DNA of 8,543 nt from an uncultured Collinsella sp. Lineage in GTDB: Bacteria; Actinomycetota; Coriobacteriia; Coriobacteriales; Coriobacteriaceae. The DNA is taken from assembly GCA_900553475.1 (NCBI GenBank), contig USEF01000064.1, positions 1 to 8,543 of the forward strand, in the 5' to 3' direction. The position numbers and the translations under genes were made by a program. Positions within the stretch are counted from its first letter, which is position 1. Every line of letters begins with the position of its first letter. Below the pieces are notes generated by a model. It ran no database searches. It saw nothing but the letters and a program-made list of their open reading frames with translations, and was not told the origin of the DNA. Below, one piece after another: positions 1 through 7,700 of the stretch.

Positions 1-1
1 G

Positions 2-442
2 GGAGCCGATAACGACGAGAGCATCGCCATCGCGCACGCGCCCAACGAAGCCGGGCACATTGCCATCGACACGGCCAACGCCAACGCACTCGCCATCGTG
101 CCCGCTCTTGGCTGCGTGCCGGGCGAGATCCGCGACTACCTTCATAAGCGCTGCGGCTACAAGCCCGTAGGCGCGCGAGCCTCCAAAGCCCCGTCGCTCG
201 GCAACACGTGCACCAGTTGCGACGCGCTGCAAGGCAGCCGCTATCTGTTCGAGGAGCCCTCGTCCCCGTTTGCCCTCACTGCCATCAACAAGCTGCCGGC
301 ACTGGAGTTTATACGCGTCGAAGTTGCCGGCGTCTTTGGCGTCCCGGCCACGCGTACCGACTTTGACCAGGCGCTCTTTACCTGGGCGCGCGACCATCAC
401 GCCGAGTTCCACAAGCAGCTCGGTGAGGGGATTTATTTGTAG
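2..442 (+). CDS. Unrecognised protein with CxxC motif, 3' part only
   Basis: The reading frame is open from the left edge of the window, so the true start lies outside; 146 residues and a TAG stop are visible. A GTG at position 98 could be read as a start, but coding-like sequence continues upstream of it in the same frame, so I treat the gene as 5'-truncated. The visible part has a CTSC pair followed by the stretch DALQGSRYLFEEPSSPF, with two more cysteines earlier (GCVPG and KRCGY), so a small zinc-binding knuckle is plausible. There is no signal peptide or membrane segment in this part. It runs towards the zinc-ribbon gene on the opposite strand, with only 38 bp between the stops and no convincing terminator there. 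I do not recognise the family and assign no function. Confidence 0.75.
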   Translation, partial: GADNDESIAIAHAPNEAGHIAIDTANANALAIVPALGCVPGEIRDYLHKRCGYKPVGARASKAPSLGNTCTSCDALQGSRYLFEEPSSPFALTAINKLPALEFIRVEVAGVFGVPATRTDFDQALFTWARDHHAEFHKQLGEGIYL

Positions 443-480
443 GGACGGAGAGGCCTTCACAGTCAGCTCCTCCGCATCAC

Positions 481-765
481 CTATCCCTCGTCGCCGGCGT
501 CGTACACGATATCGAGGCCACAAACGGGGCATTTCTCCGGATACACCGGCATATGAACGCCTGTCTGTTTTCTCACTTCGTCGCTGAACCTGTCGCGCGC
601 ATCGATGAACCGAATGTCGAGACACGGTATTTGCGAGCCGCAGCAAGGGCAGGTGACGACAAACGACCCGCAATCAACCTCTACGCTCGGAAACATATTG
701 TTGTCTATAAGGGCACACGGCAGTTTTCCGTACTTCCCCATCGCAATATCGCCTCGCCAGCTCAT
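481..765 (-). CDS. Small zinc-ribbon protein, 94 residues
   Basis: This is a small soluble protein with two cysteine pairs: C39-P-C-C42 (followed by G) and C79-P-V-C82-G. The spacing is typical of a zinc ribbon holding one metal ion; C48 and C32 are additional cysteines. Between the pairs is a charged helix-like stretch (residues 52-68). The frame is open further upstream to 837. I start at the ATG at 763-765 because a GAGGGGAG ribosome binding site lies 5 nt before it. Upstream in-frame codons encode poor, cysteine-rich low-complexity sequence. It lies downstream of the HNH endonuclease gene on the same strand after a 122-bp gap, so it may be co-transcribed or have its own promoter. Function is unknown; zinc ribbons of this size bind nucleic acid or proteins. 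Confidence 0.7.
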   Translation of the reverse strand: MSWRGDIAMGKYGKLPCALIDNNMFPSVEVDCGSFVVTCPCCGSQIPCLDIRFIDARDRFSDEVRKQTGVHMPVYPEKCPVCGLDIVYDAGDEG

Positions 766-799
766 ACACGCTCCCCTCTCGCTATACAAAACAGGAAGA

Positions 800-819
800 G
801 CATGCACCGGCGGGCATGC
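800..819 (-). terminator. Possible weak terminator hairpin between HNH and zinc-ribbon genes
   Basis: Two GCATGC hexamers (800-805 and 814-819) form a 6-bp stem with an 8-nt loop. Read on the minus strand, the following bases are pyrimidine-rich and end in TTTT about 12 nt later. It lies about 70 nt past the HNH stop codon. The stem is short and the U-tract is displaced, so this could equally be a chance palindrome. Confidence 0.25.
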
Positions 820-887
820 GCGAGATTGCATCGCCACGCGATCCGATCAAACAACACGATCGTCAAAGAATGCCAAAGCCAAATACG

Positions 888-1970
888 CTAATACGGCAGA
901 AGCCCCGCCTTTTCACGCTTCTTTTCCGAGCGATCGAACTCAATGCGATGGGCCTCAAGAAACACCGTATTGGGTCGCCACTGACGCTCATTCGGCTGCC
1001 TTAGCGTCGCACCCGCAAAGGAAGCGTAGCCGGTCTTATCCAGCAGGTACGATCCGCACAGCCGATATTCGCCGCAAACAGGCTCAAACGAAATCAGATG
1101 AGCATCGAATAAAGCATGTAAGTCGCGCCGAAGCAGAATGCCGTTGCTGGCAACCTGCGATTTGGGTCCCGAGTAATTCTCGATATGTGCAGCCTCCAGA
1201 GCTTCGCTGACGCCGCAGTCCGACACCGCGCAACGGCCATCATAGGCGGCAACGGGCTGCTTGCGGAACCATTGCTGCCCCAATCGCTCGCGCCTTAACG
1301 CATAGCGGACCTTTTCGTCGTCGGTCGTACCCTGTCCGGCAAACTCAATATCGACGGGCATGTGCTTCAGATAGCTCATGTCGGGCGCAAAACGGGGGTC
1401 CGGTCCGCCTTTATGAACAGGACCGTGCAGAACAAACCATCCGTTTTCGGGCTCGAACCGTTCAACAAACGCAAGGCCGAGCACCTTGTAGCCCACCTCG
1501 GTTGCAAATATGACTCCGACTGGAACGCCACATTCCATGCAGTTGAGCATTTTACGGTTGTAATTCTGGTCTCGAGAACCAACGGCGCCTGGCGCTTGGA
1601 CCGAATACTTAATGACCCACGTACCATCGTCCAAATAGAGCGGAGGTACATCGGTGTAGAAGCTCTTTTTAGAGTTATGGACCGAAAGCGCAAAGATCTT
1701 ATTGGGATCTTGCTTCACCCGATCCTGGCCCGGCCAGAAGATCCCTGAATCCCGCGTTACGGGAAAGAAGTCCGAGCCAATTCTCAAACGATACTGATAC
1801 TGAGGGCTATCTTCCTTGGTGTGGTGCGGAAGGCTGGTCCAAACGCCGCCGCGCTGTTCCTCACCCAGAAACCACTCCCATGCCTCAACGTATTCGGAAG
1901 GCACGAGACTGCAGGCGCGGTCATAGCTTGGTCCATCCATCAACGGAACAGCAAGGTCAATGTCGTTCAT
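888..1970 (-). CDS. HNH endonuclease with SRA-like N-terminal domain, putative modification-dependent restriction enzyme
   Basis: This 360-residue protein is predicted to cut DNA. The C-terminal part (about 245-295) fits an HNH_2-type nuclease: a C247-x4-C252 pair, the core A-A-H262-I, N276-G-I-L-L, and H285-A-L-F-D-A-H-L. The N-terminal part (about 60-185) has the order of conserved elements seen in SRA/YDG modified-base-binding domains: DDGTWVIKY (114-122), then D134-Q-N-Y-N138, G148-V-P-V-G-V-I, then Y161-K-V-L-G-L-A-F-V. SRA-HNH fusions are known type IV, modification-dependent restriction enzymes, so that role is inferred; the SRA match is by eye and the domain is divergent. I chose the ATG at 1968-1970, with AGGTG as ribosome binding site 6 nt upstream; a GTG 9 nt further up lies inside that site. 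No methyltransferase gene is next to it, as expected for a type IV enzyme. Confidence 0.85.
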   Translation of the reverse strand: MNDIDLAVPLMDGPSYDRACSLVPSEYVEAWEWFLGEEQRGGVWTSLPHHTKEDSPQYQYRLRIGSDFFPVTRDSGIFWPGQDRVKQDPNKIFALSVHNSKKSFYTDVPPLYLDDGTWVIKYSVQAPGAVGSRDQNYNRKMLNCMECGVPVGVIFATEVGYKVLGLAFVERFEPENGWFVLHGPVHKGGPDPRFAPDMSYLKHMPVDIEFAGQGTTDDEKVRYALRRERLGQQWFRKQPVAAYDGRCAVSDCGVSEALEAAHIENYSGPKSQVASNGILLRRDLHALFDAHLISFEPVCGEYRLCGSYLLDKTGYASFAGATLRQPNERQWRPNTVFLEAHRIEFDRSEKKREKAGLLPY

Positions 1971-2122
1971 CGCCAGCACCTACAACCATACGAACGCGAG
2001 TCATGCCACTCAATAATATGGCCGAGAGTCAATTATTACGAGATCTCATTCCGCGATCGGCACATCGTTGATGCTCTCGGTTTGCCGCTGGCGCGTTTGT
2101 ACCCCGCTGCCCCACTTCCCTG

Positions 2123-2128
2123 TATACT
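2123..2128 (+). promoter_or_regulatory. Putative -10 box for the 163-residue protein gene
   Basis: A TATACT hexamer (5 of 6 to TATAAT) lies in the divergent intergenic region about 58 nt before the GTG start. The best -35 candidate, TTGTAC at 2097-2102, is 20 bp away, which is longer than ideal, so the -35 is uncertain. For the divergent HNH gene the only reasonable candidate I see is a minus-strand TTGAGT-N17-TATGGT lying very close to the start codon, which is weak. Confidence 0.4.
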
Positions 2129-2185
2129 GATGTAGCACGTGTTTCATCCGGGCTTGTTGGGCCGGATTGTTCATGGGAGGTTCTT

Positions 2186-2677
2186 GTGGCTGTTTCGAAT
2201 CCGCCTAAGGGAAGCGTTTCTTCTTCGTCCATCAAGCCGGTTACGCGCAAGGCCGTGCGTTGCCAGCGCGAGGTCGCTTGGCTTGTCACGCAGGCAGCGG
2301 GCAGGCTTGTGGCGACCACTCAGGACGTCAATGCGCCTACGCCGAGCTTTGTGCTGGCAGTGGCGCTGGATCGAGTACGCCAGCTGGAACTCGCCGCACA
2401 AGAAGACGGCAACCATCTTGGCTACCAGGACGCTATGGCGCCCGACCTGCAAACGTTCTGCCACATGGCCAAGTTGCCCGCCGCGCCCAATGCGCTTTCG
2501 GACGCAGGCTACATGTTTACGCTTTCGGGCGCGGACCTTATCCGCGACATCTATGCATACTGCAGCGAGCTCGCCGAGCGCCACGTCTTTGGCACGGCCG
2601 AAGTCAAACCGGGAAATGTCATCAAGCTGGTTCTTAGGCTGTTCTTGATGGACGGGTTCGGGGCCATGCCGGCGTAA
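2186..2677 (+). CDS. Unrecognised 163-residue protein
   Basis: The gene starts at a GTG preceded by GGGAGG with 5-nt spacing, a near-ideal ribosome binding site that fixes this start; the reading frame then runs uninterrupted to TAA. The first 20 residues are Ser/Pro/Lys-rich and probably disordered. The rest (about 21-155) looks mostly helical, with a basic stretch RKAVRCQREVAW (21-32) and a helix-like SGADLIRDIYAYCSELAERH (114-133). Three cysteines are scattered without a metal-binding pattern. I see no signal peptide, membrane segment or known DNA-binding motif. It is transcribed divergently from the HNH gene and converges on the AlbA_2 regulator gene, so it is probably a single-gene transcript. 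Codon use is GC-rich and ordinary for the genome. I do not recognise the family. Confidence 0.75.
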   Translation: MAVSNPPKGSVSSSSIKPVTRKAVRCQREVAWLVTQAAGRLVATTQDVNAPTPSFVLAVALDRVRQLELAAQEDGNHLGYQDAMAPDLQTFCHMAKLPAAPNALSDAGYMFTLSGADLIRDIYAYCSELAERHVFGTAEVKPGNVIKLVLRLFLMDGFGAMPA

Positions 2678-2735
2678 GCCGAGTCTTTAGCATCACCGTC
2701 GACTGGGCAACAACCGCTTTACCTTAATGGACGCC

Positions 2736-2750
2736 AATCGAGGGTCGATT
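2736..2750. terminator. Small palindrome in the convergent gap, possible weak terminator
   Basis: AATCGA and TCGATT form a 6-bp inverted repeat with a GGG loop, in the 100-bp gap between two converging genes. The stem is AT-rich and has no clear U-tract on either strand, so it is only a candidate. Nothing better is visible in this gap. Confidence 0.25.
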
Positions 2751-2777
2751 ATTGGGTCGCCTCGTCCACTAACGCAT

Positions 2778-4244
2778 CTATCCCACGCGCTCCGACAGTC
2801 GATACTTGCGGTTGCGGCTCGTCGCCGGCGCCGTGGGCTCAAGCTCGCCTTGAGCAATGAGCGCGTTGACGCGCGACCTAACCTGGGAAATTGTGAGCCC
2901 TGTGTGCTCTGCCAACTCGCGCGTCCCCAGCTCGCCGTAGTGTTTGAGTGCCGTCACAATTAAGCCCCCGCCATGATCGACCGGCTCGATCTTTGAACGG
3001 TAAAGTACGACCTTGAACCGATCGAATCCCGGGCGGAACAGGGGATCGGCCAGACCATACGCGCGCATGGCATCGATCATCATCGGGATGCCCGAGCCAT
3101 TGTCCTCAACCGGCGAACCTGCGCCATCCGGCAGCGAAACAATCGACATGAGCTTCACAAGCGTCGCGTTACGGCATCGGGAGCCGCCGTCAAACAAGCT
3201 CTCGCGAGTCATTCCCCCGTAAAGGCCGCCAGGATTCGTCACCTCGACACGATCGTCAAAGACGTCGACGGCAATCGATTGTCCACAGAACCGATCCCCG
3301 TATTCTCGATGGATTACGGCGTTAGCGATTGCCTCGCGCAGAACCTCCTCGGGAATCTCAAGCGAGTCGACACGCGAGACGCCTTGGACGGTCGAGGTTC
3401 GCCGCAAATTCTCGGCGACGGCTGCGACGGCATCCGAGATCATCTCGCCCAACGTTCCCTCACAGATTGTGCGGTCCATGAACCTCAGCGACCCCGCCAT
3501 GCCCTTCTGAGTTCCCGCATGGACAGCCACGTCAATGAAGAGCTTGGGATAGAACTGCTGAGGGTAGGTGCCCACAACTAGGAGTCCAGCCTTGGTGACA
3601 TTGCCCTGGGAATCAAGGATATTTAGGCGCTCCAGCTTCGTTTGTTTGTCCGGCGCGCCGCGCATTGCCCGGGGCGTCAACGAGAAAGCCCGATCTATCG
3701 TACGGTCGACCAGCGTCTCGTCGAGATCGTCCGCGCCCGCGCCCGCCACCGCGTCGCGATCGCTCGGAGTCGCTCGACCGTATGACGCCAATGCGAGCAC
3801 CTCGGTCGATGAAAGCGGCACATCTTTGTCATCGATGCGCTTGTAGCTGCCGCCCTGGGCGCCCCGCTCTATGACATAGCAGGGCTTGCTCGACGGATCG
3901 AGCTCCTCAATCGTAATGACGAGAACGATGACGCCCTGAAGCTCCACTCGCTCGATCGTGTATTTGGGCGGATTGGCCAGCTTTCCTCGACCGCCCGCAT
4001 CACCCATGCCTGACACAAATTGGTTGAGCACTTTCTCGGTCTCGAAGTTCTCAACCGGGACAAAACCAGCGCGCTCACTCACTCCGAGCACGATGGTTCC
4101 GCCGGCAGTGTTCGCGAATGCGCTCACCGTTTCCCACACGTCGCGGGAAAGCGTCGTGGCGCTCTCCTTCACTTCGACGTTAAGATCATCCGAGCCCATA
4201 CGCCTTAAAGACTCAAGCAGACCGGTCAGCTCGTTTTCGCTCAT
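2778..4244 (-). CDS. AlbA_2 (Schlafen-like) ATP-binding putative transcriptional regulator with C-terminal winged helix
   Basis: This 488-residue protein belongs to the COG2865-like group of putative regulators. Residues about 20-160 form an AlbA_2/AAA_4 domain, marked by V23-E-V-K-E-S and the run ETVSAFANTAGGTIVLGV (38-55). Residues about 295-415 form the HATPase_c_4 region: LREAIANAVIHREY (302-315), VTNPGGL (335-341), SRCRNATLVKLM (355-366) and E380-D-N-G-S-G-I-P-M-M. Residues about 427-488 form a winged helix (TRELAEHTGLTISQVRSRVNALIAQG, here split at 441-460 and 461-466). I chose the ATG at 4242-4244 because AAAGGA lies 7 nt upstream; a GTG 6 nt further up abuts that site. Family members are thought to be nucleic-acid-binding regulators, but the partner and the ATP role are largely uncharacterised. 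The unusual repeat-rich upstream region suggests autoregulation, which is an inference. Confidence 0.88.
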   Translation of the reverse strand: MSENELTGLLESLRRMGSDDLNVEVKESATTLSRDVWETVSAFANTAGGTIVLGVSERAGFVPVENFETEKVLNQFVSGMGDAGGRGKLANPPKYTIERVELQGVIVLVITIEELDPSSKPCYVIERGAQGGSYKRIDDKDVPLSSTEVLALASYGRATPSDRDAVAGAGADDLDETLVDRTIDRAFSLTPRAMRGAPDKQTKLERLNILDSQGNVTKAGLLVVGTYPQQFYPKLFIDVAVHAGTQKGMAGSLRFMDRTICEGTLGEMISDAVAAVAENLRRTSTVQGVSRVDSLEIPEEVLREAIANAVIHREYGDRFCGQSIAVDVFDDRVEVTNPGGLYGGMTRESLFDGGSRCRNATLVKLMSIVSLPDGAGSPVEDNGSGIPMMIDAMRAYGLADPLFRPGFDRFKVVLYRSKIEPVDHGGGLIVTALKHYGELGTRELAEHTGLTISQVRSRVNALIAQGELEPTAPATSRNRKYRLSERVG

Positions 4245-4266
4245 CTGCACGTCCTTTCGCTCGGTC

Positions 4267-4284
4267 CCGCGGAGAATGCCGCGG
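4267..4284 (-). promoter_or_regulatory. GC-rich hairpin in the leader of the AlbA_2 gene
   Basis: Two CCGCGG hexamers (4267-4272 and 4279-4284) separated by 6 nt can form a 6-bp all-GC stem in the transcript. It lies 9 nt upstream of the AAAGGA ribosome binding site, close enough to influence ribosome access. There is no U-tract, so it is not a standard terminator. Confidence 0.4.
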
Positions 4285-4296
4285 ATAGATTTCCCT

Positions 4297-4376
4297 CGTC
4301 TCTCAGTTATCTCTCGTAATTATCTCTCATTTATCTCTCTATCTCTCGGCTTAGAGATAAGAGATAGATAGAGATG
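4297..4376. repeat. TATCTCTC repeat array I, downstream of the putative promoter
   Basis: Within 80 bp the motif TATCTCTC occurs exactly at 4308-4315, 4321-4328, 4332-4339 and 4340-4347, with a variant CGTCTCTC at 4297-4304; three of these extend to TTATCTCTC. Start-to-start steps are 11, 13, 11 and 8 bp. It continues in the opposite orientation as AGAGATA at 4353-4359 and 4360-4366, and AGAGATG at 4370-4376. The direct and inverted halves can pair: 4332-4346 with 4353-4366 gives two 7-bp blocks, one bulged C and a 6-nt loop. The array would lie in the 5' untranslated leader of the AlbA_2 gene, as operator DNA, RNA structure or both. Confidence 0.8.
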
Positions 4377-4397
4377 GAATGTCTACCATTTGCTTCA

Positions 4398-4425
4398 TTT
4401 ATACATATTTTTGCTGGTAGAACAA
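4398..4425 (-). promoter_or_regulatory. Putative promoter of the AlbA_2 regulator gene
   Basis: On the minus strand, TTGTTC (plus coordinates 4420-4425) and TATAAA (4398-4403) are separated by 16 bp in an AT-rich island. The -10 matches 5 of 6 consensus bases and the -35 matches 3 of 6. A start near 4391 would give a leader of about 145 nt. A 7-bp inverted repeat, TCTACCA (4382-4388) with TGGTAGA (4415-4421), brackets the -10 and overlaps the -35. Confidence 0.5.
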
Positions 4426-4427
4426 TC

Positions 4428-4444
4428 GGTATTGAGACAATACC
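4428..4444. promoter_or_regulatory. 17-bp palindrome just upstream of the putative -35
   Basis: GGTATTG-AGA-CAATACC is a perfect 7-bp inverted repeat with a 3-bp centre, ending 2 bp from the putative -35 of the AlbA_2 gene. Position and symmetry suit a dimeric regulator's operator. The protein that would bind is unknown. Confidence 0.45.
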
Positions 4445-4454
4445 ATGATTACCT

Positions 4455-4541
4455 GTCTCTTTGCTGCTCAGTTATCTCTCATATTTTTCTCTCATCTTCC
4501 TGTCATCTCTCATATTAGAGACGAATGAGAGACGAGAGATA
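4455..4541. repeat. TATCTCTC repeat array II, upstream of the putative promoter
   Basis: A second cluster has the same architecture as array I. Forward copies are a partial GTCTCT at 4455-4460, exact TATCTCTC at 4473-4480, TTTCTCTC at 4486-4493 and CATCTCTC at 4504-4511. Inverted copies follow: AGAGAC at 4517-4522, GAGAGAC at 4527-4533 and exact GAGAGATA at 4534-4541. TCTCTCAT (4506-4513) and ATGAGAGA (4525-4532) form an 8-bp inverted repeat. The putative promoter lies between arrays I and II. The remaining DNA up to the peptidase gene (4542-4680) shows nothing I can support. Confidence 0.75.
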
Positions 4542-4687
4542 CGCGAGTGATGGACGAGCGAGGATTTTCGGACGGTCGGATATCGAGAGTGTCCAATTTT
4601 CCACGCTCGTGCGGCGGGCACGCGGGACCTATGCCCAATCCGCTGGCATCGTCTCCAGTTCGCCGCAGAGTCGCGGCCCCATATGGG

Positions 4688-4693
4688 TATACT
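4688..4693 (+). promoter_or_regulatory. Putative -10 box for the M16C peptidase gene
   Basis: GGGTATACT carries a TATACT -10 hexamer (5 of 6) 52 nt before the start codon. No good -35 is visible at 16-18 bp upstream, so the element is supported only by the hexamer, its position and its likeness to the -10 of the 163-residue protein gene. Confidence 0.4.
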
Positions 4694-4713
4694 CTCGAGG
4701 ATTCGACTCGATT

Positions 4714-4729
4714 CGCCCCCGCTGGGGCG
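4714..4729 (+). promoter_or_regulatory. Short GC hairpin before the peptidase ribosome binding site
   Basis: CGCCCC and GGGGCG pair into a 6-bp stem with a 4-nt loop, 3 nt before the AAGGAG ribosome binding site at 4733-4738. It could affect translation initiation or mRNA stability; no ligand-binding riboswitch architecture is present. Confidence 0.35.
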
Positions 4730-4745
4730 TCAAAGGAGACTGCAT

Positions 4746-7700
4746 ATGTCCACCACCTCAACCGACCCGCGCGCCGCAGCCGCCGCGCTGCTGGTGCCCG
4801 ACGCCACCTGCCATGGCTTTACCGTCGAGCGCTGCGAGACCGTGCCCGAGCTCGACTCGGACGCTTACGTGCTGCGCCACACTGCCTCGGGCGCTCGCCT
4901 GCTGTACCTGGCGTGCGACGACGAAAACAAGGCCTTTGCCATTGGCTTTAAGACGCCTCCGGCCGATTCCACCGGCGTGTTCCATATTCTTGAGCACTCG
5001 GTGCTGTGCGGATCGGCCAAGTTTCCCGTCAAGGAGCCGTTTGTCGACCTGATCAAGAGTTCCATGCAGACGTTCCTCAACGCCATGACCTACCCCGACA
5101 AGACCATCTACCCCGTTGCCACCACCAACGAGCAGGATCTGTACAACCTGATGGACGTGTATCTGGACGCGGTGTTCAACCCGGCCATCTATACCAAACC
5201 CACCATTTTTGAGCAGGAGGGCTGGCACTACGAGCTGGACCTGCCGGAGGGCGTCGAGGGCGAGGGCGGTGACAGCTTCGCGAGCCTGCGCGAGGGCACG
5301 CTGCGCTATAACGGCGTGGTGTTCAACGAGATGAAGGGCGCGCTGTCCGACCCCATGAGTGTGCTGGACGATGCCGTCAACGCCGCGCTCTATCCCGACA
5401 CCGCCTATGCGCACGAGAGCGGCGGCGACCCGCGCGCGATTCCCGCGCTCACCTACGAGCAGTTCCTGGACACGCACGCGCGCCACTACAATCCTTCCAA
5501 CTCCTACATCACGCTCTACGGCGACCTGGACGTGGACCGTGCACTGGCCTTTTTGGACGAACGTTATCTGTCGCAGCCGAGTGCCGCGAGCCGCCGCATG
5601 GACGCTGCCGTTGCCGCCGGCGAGGACCCGTCCACGCTGGCGCCCAATCCGCTGGACGTGCAGGCGCCCGTGACCTGCGAGTACAAGCGCATCGAGATGG
5701 CCACCACGCCCGAGAACGCCCTGGTAGGCCTGGGCCTGGTGCTGGGCAGCGCGCTCGACCGCAAGCGCACGATCGCGGCGGATATCCTGTTCGAGGCACT
5801 GCTGGGTTCCAACGAGGCACCAGTTAAGAAGGCCATTCTGGCCGCCGGCCTGGGCGGCAACGTGGTGAGCTACACCGCGGCCGAGAGCCTGCAGCCCTAC
5901 GAGCTCATCATGCTGCAAAACGCGCAGCCCGGCATAGCGCGCGAGCTGCGTCGCGTGTTCCAGGACGCCTGCCGCGACCTGTGCGAGCACGGCGTTCCGC
6001 GCGAGCGCCTGGAGGCTATCATCAGCAGCAACGAGTACGACCTGCGCCAGCGCGACTACGGCATCGCCGACGGCGTGGCCATTGCGTGCGACGCGCTGAG
6101 CACCTGGCTCTACGATGACGACGCCGCGACGCTGGCGCTCAAGTACGGCCCGGTGTACGAGGAACTGCGTGGCGAGCTGGACGGCAGCTATTTTGAGGAT
6201 CTGCTGCGCGAGCTGGTGCTGGAAAACGACCACATGGCGTTGGTCGAGCTGGTGCCGGTGGATGCCGCCGAGGGTTCGGAGGGTGCCGAGGCCGCCGAGC
6301 TGGCAGCCAAACGCGATGCCATGACCGATGCCGAGCTGGCCGACGTGGTCGAGCGCACGGCCGCGCTGCGTGCCGCACAGGAGGCGGAAGACACGCCCGA
6401 GGCCAAGGCCACGCTGCCGCGCCTGCGCGTGTCCGACATTGGCGAGGCGCGCCCCGAGCCGCCGCTGGTCGTGGACACGACAGCGCCCATCCCCTGTCTG
6501 CGCCACGACATCCCCACCAACCGTTTGGCCTACGCCATGCAGTATTTCGACCTGAGCTGCGTCGCCTTTGAGGACCTGCCCTATGTGACGCTGCTCTGCC
6601 GCCTGCTCAAACAGCTGCCCACGAGCGAGCACTCGGCCGAGGAGCTCGACAACTTGCTCGCCGGCAAGCTCGGCTTTTTGAGCTTTACGACCGAAGTCAT
6701 GACGCAGCCCGACGTGGACGGCGTGCGCCCCTACCTGCTGGTGAGCGCCGGCGCCCTGTCCGAGAAGATCGATGCGCTGGCGAGTCTGCCGCGCGAGGTA
6801 TGGTCGAGCACGCTTTTGGCAAACGCCGACGCCGACCGCGTGCGCGACGTGCTCACGCAGATTCGCATTGGGCTTGAGCAAGGCTTTATCAACAACGGCC
6901 ACTCGGCGGCGCTCGGTCGCGCGATGAGTTACAGCTCGCCTTCGGCCGTGGTGCGTGAGCAGCTCTCGGGCGTGGATTTCTATCTGTTCCTGCGCGATCT
7001 GCTCGAGCACTTTGACGAGCGCCTGGACGGCCTGCGCGCCAAGCTTACCGAGCTGGCAGGCCGCGTCTTTGTGGCCGACGGCTGCATGGCGAGCTTTACC
7101 GGCAGCGACGAGGACTTTGACGCGTACTGGGATGCCGCGGGTGACCTGGGGCTGGGTGCGGGCGATGGTGCCGATGCCGGCCGCAACGCGCTCGTGGTGC
7201 CGACGCCGTGCGACCGCCACGAGGCCTTTGTCATCCCCAGCGACATCTGTTTTGCGGCAAGCGCGTGCGACCCGCGTCGCTTGGGCATCGACGTGACGGG
7301 CGCCTGGGCGGTTGCCGCCAACGCGCTCTCCTACGACTATCTGTGGAACGAGATCCGCGTTAAGGGCGGCGCGTACGGCTGCGGATTCCGCGCGGCCGGC
7401 GAGCGTCAGGCGGCGTTCTACACCTACCGCGACCCGGCAATCGACCCCTCGATTGAGCGCGTGGCGCGCGCGGGCGAATGGCTCGGCAGCTTTGATCCCG
7501 ACGAGGCCGCCTTTGAGGGCTTTATCGTGAGCTGCGTGAGCGGCATGGACGCGCCGGTGAAGCCGTACGCGCTCACCAAGCGCCGCAACACGACCTACCT
7601 GGCCGGGCTCGATCCGCATGCGCGCGAGGAGCGCCGCGCCCAGATGCTCGCCGCCACGCCCGGTGAGCTTCGCTCGCTCGGCGCCGACGTAACGCGCATC

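Noticed and set aside
446..474. CGGAG/CTCCG inverted repeat in the first convergent gap
   Set aside because: The stem is 5 bp with a 19-nt loop and no U-tract, not distinguishable from chance.
605..1210. Plus-strand open frame of 201 codons
   Set aside because: It overlaps both minus-strand genes, which carry recognisable zinc-ribbon and HNH motifs; its own translation shows no domain.
1362..1748. Plus-strand open frame inside the HNH gene
   Set aside because: It is antisense to the SRA-like domain and has no start-site support or recognisable motif.
3958..4371. Plus-strand open frame over the start of the AlbA_2 gene
   Set aside because: It is antisense to the AlbA_2 domain and its end is read out of the TCTC repeats.
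4297..4541. CRISPR-like array
   Set aside because: The repeats are 8 bp with 0-10 bp gaps and occur in both orientations; there are no spacers of constant length and no cas genes.
4683..4745. Longer N-terminus for the peptidase from the ATG at 4683
   Set aside because: It has no ribosome binding site, the putative -10 lies at 4688-4693, and a strong AAGGAG precedes the ATG at 4746.
4510..4761. Minus-strand small open frame upstream of the peptidase gene
   Set aside because: It overlaps repeat array II and the peptidase leader, with no ribosome binding site and no protein-like pattern.
4758..7619. Very long minus-strand open frame (953 codons) opposite the peptidase gene
   Set aside because: It is a shadow produced by the GC-rich third positions of the M16C gene. 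Its translation is low-complexity (Gly/Val/His/Arg/Gln-rich) with no domain, and the plus frame has intact catalytic motifs.
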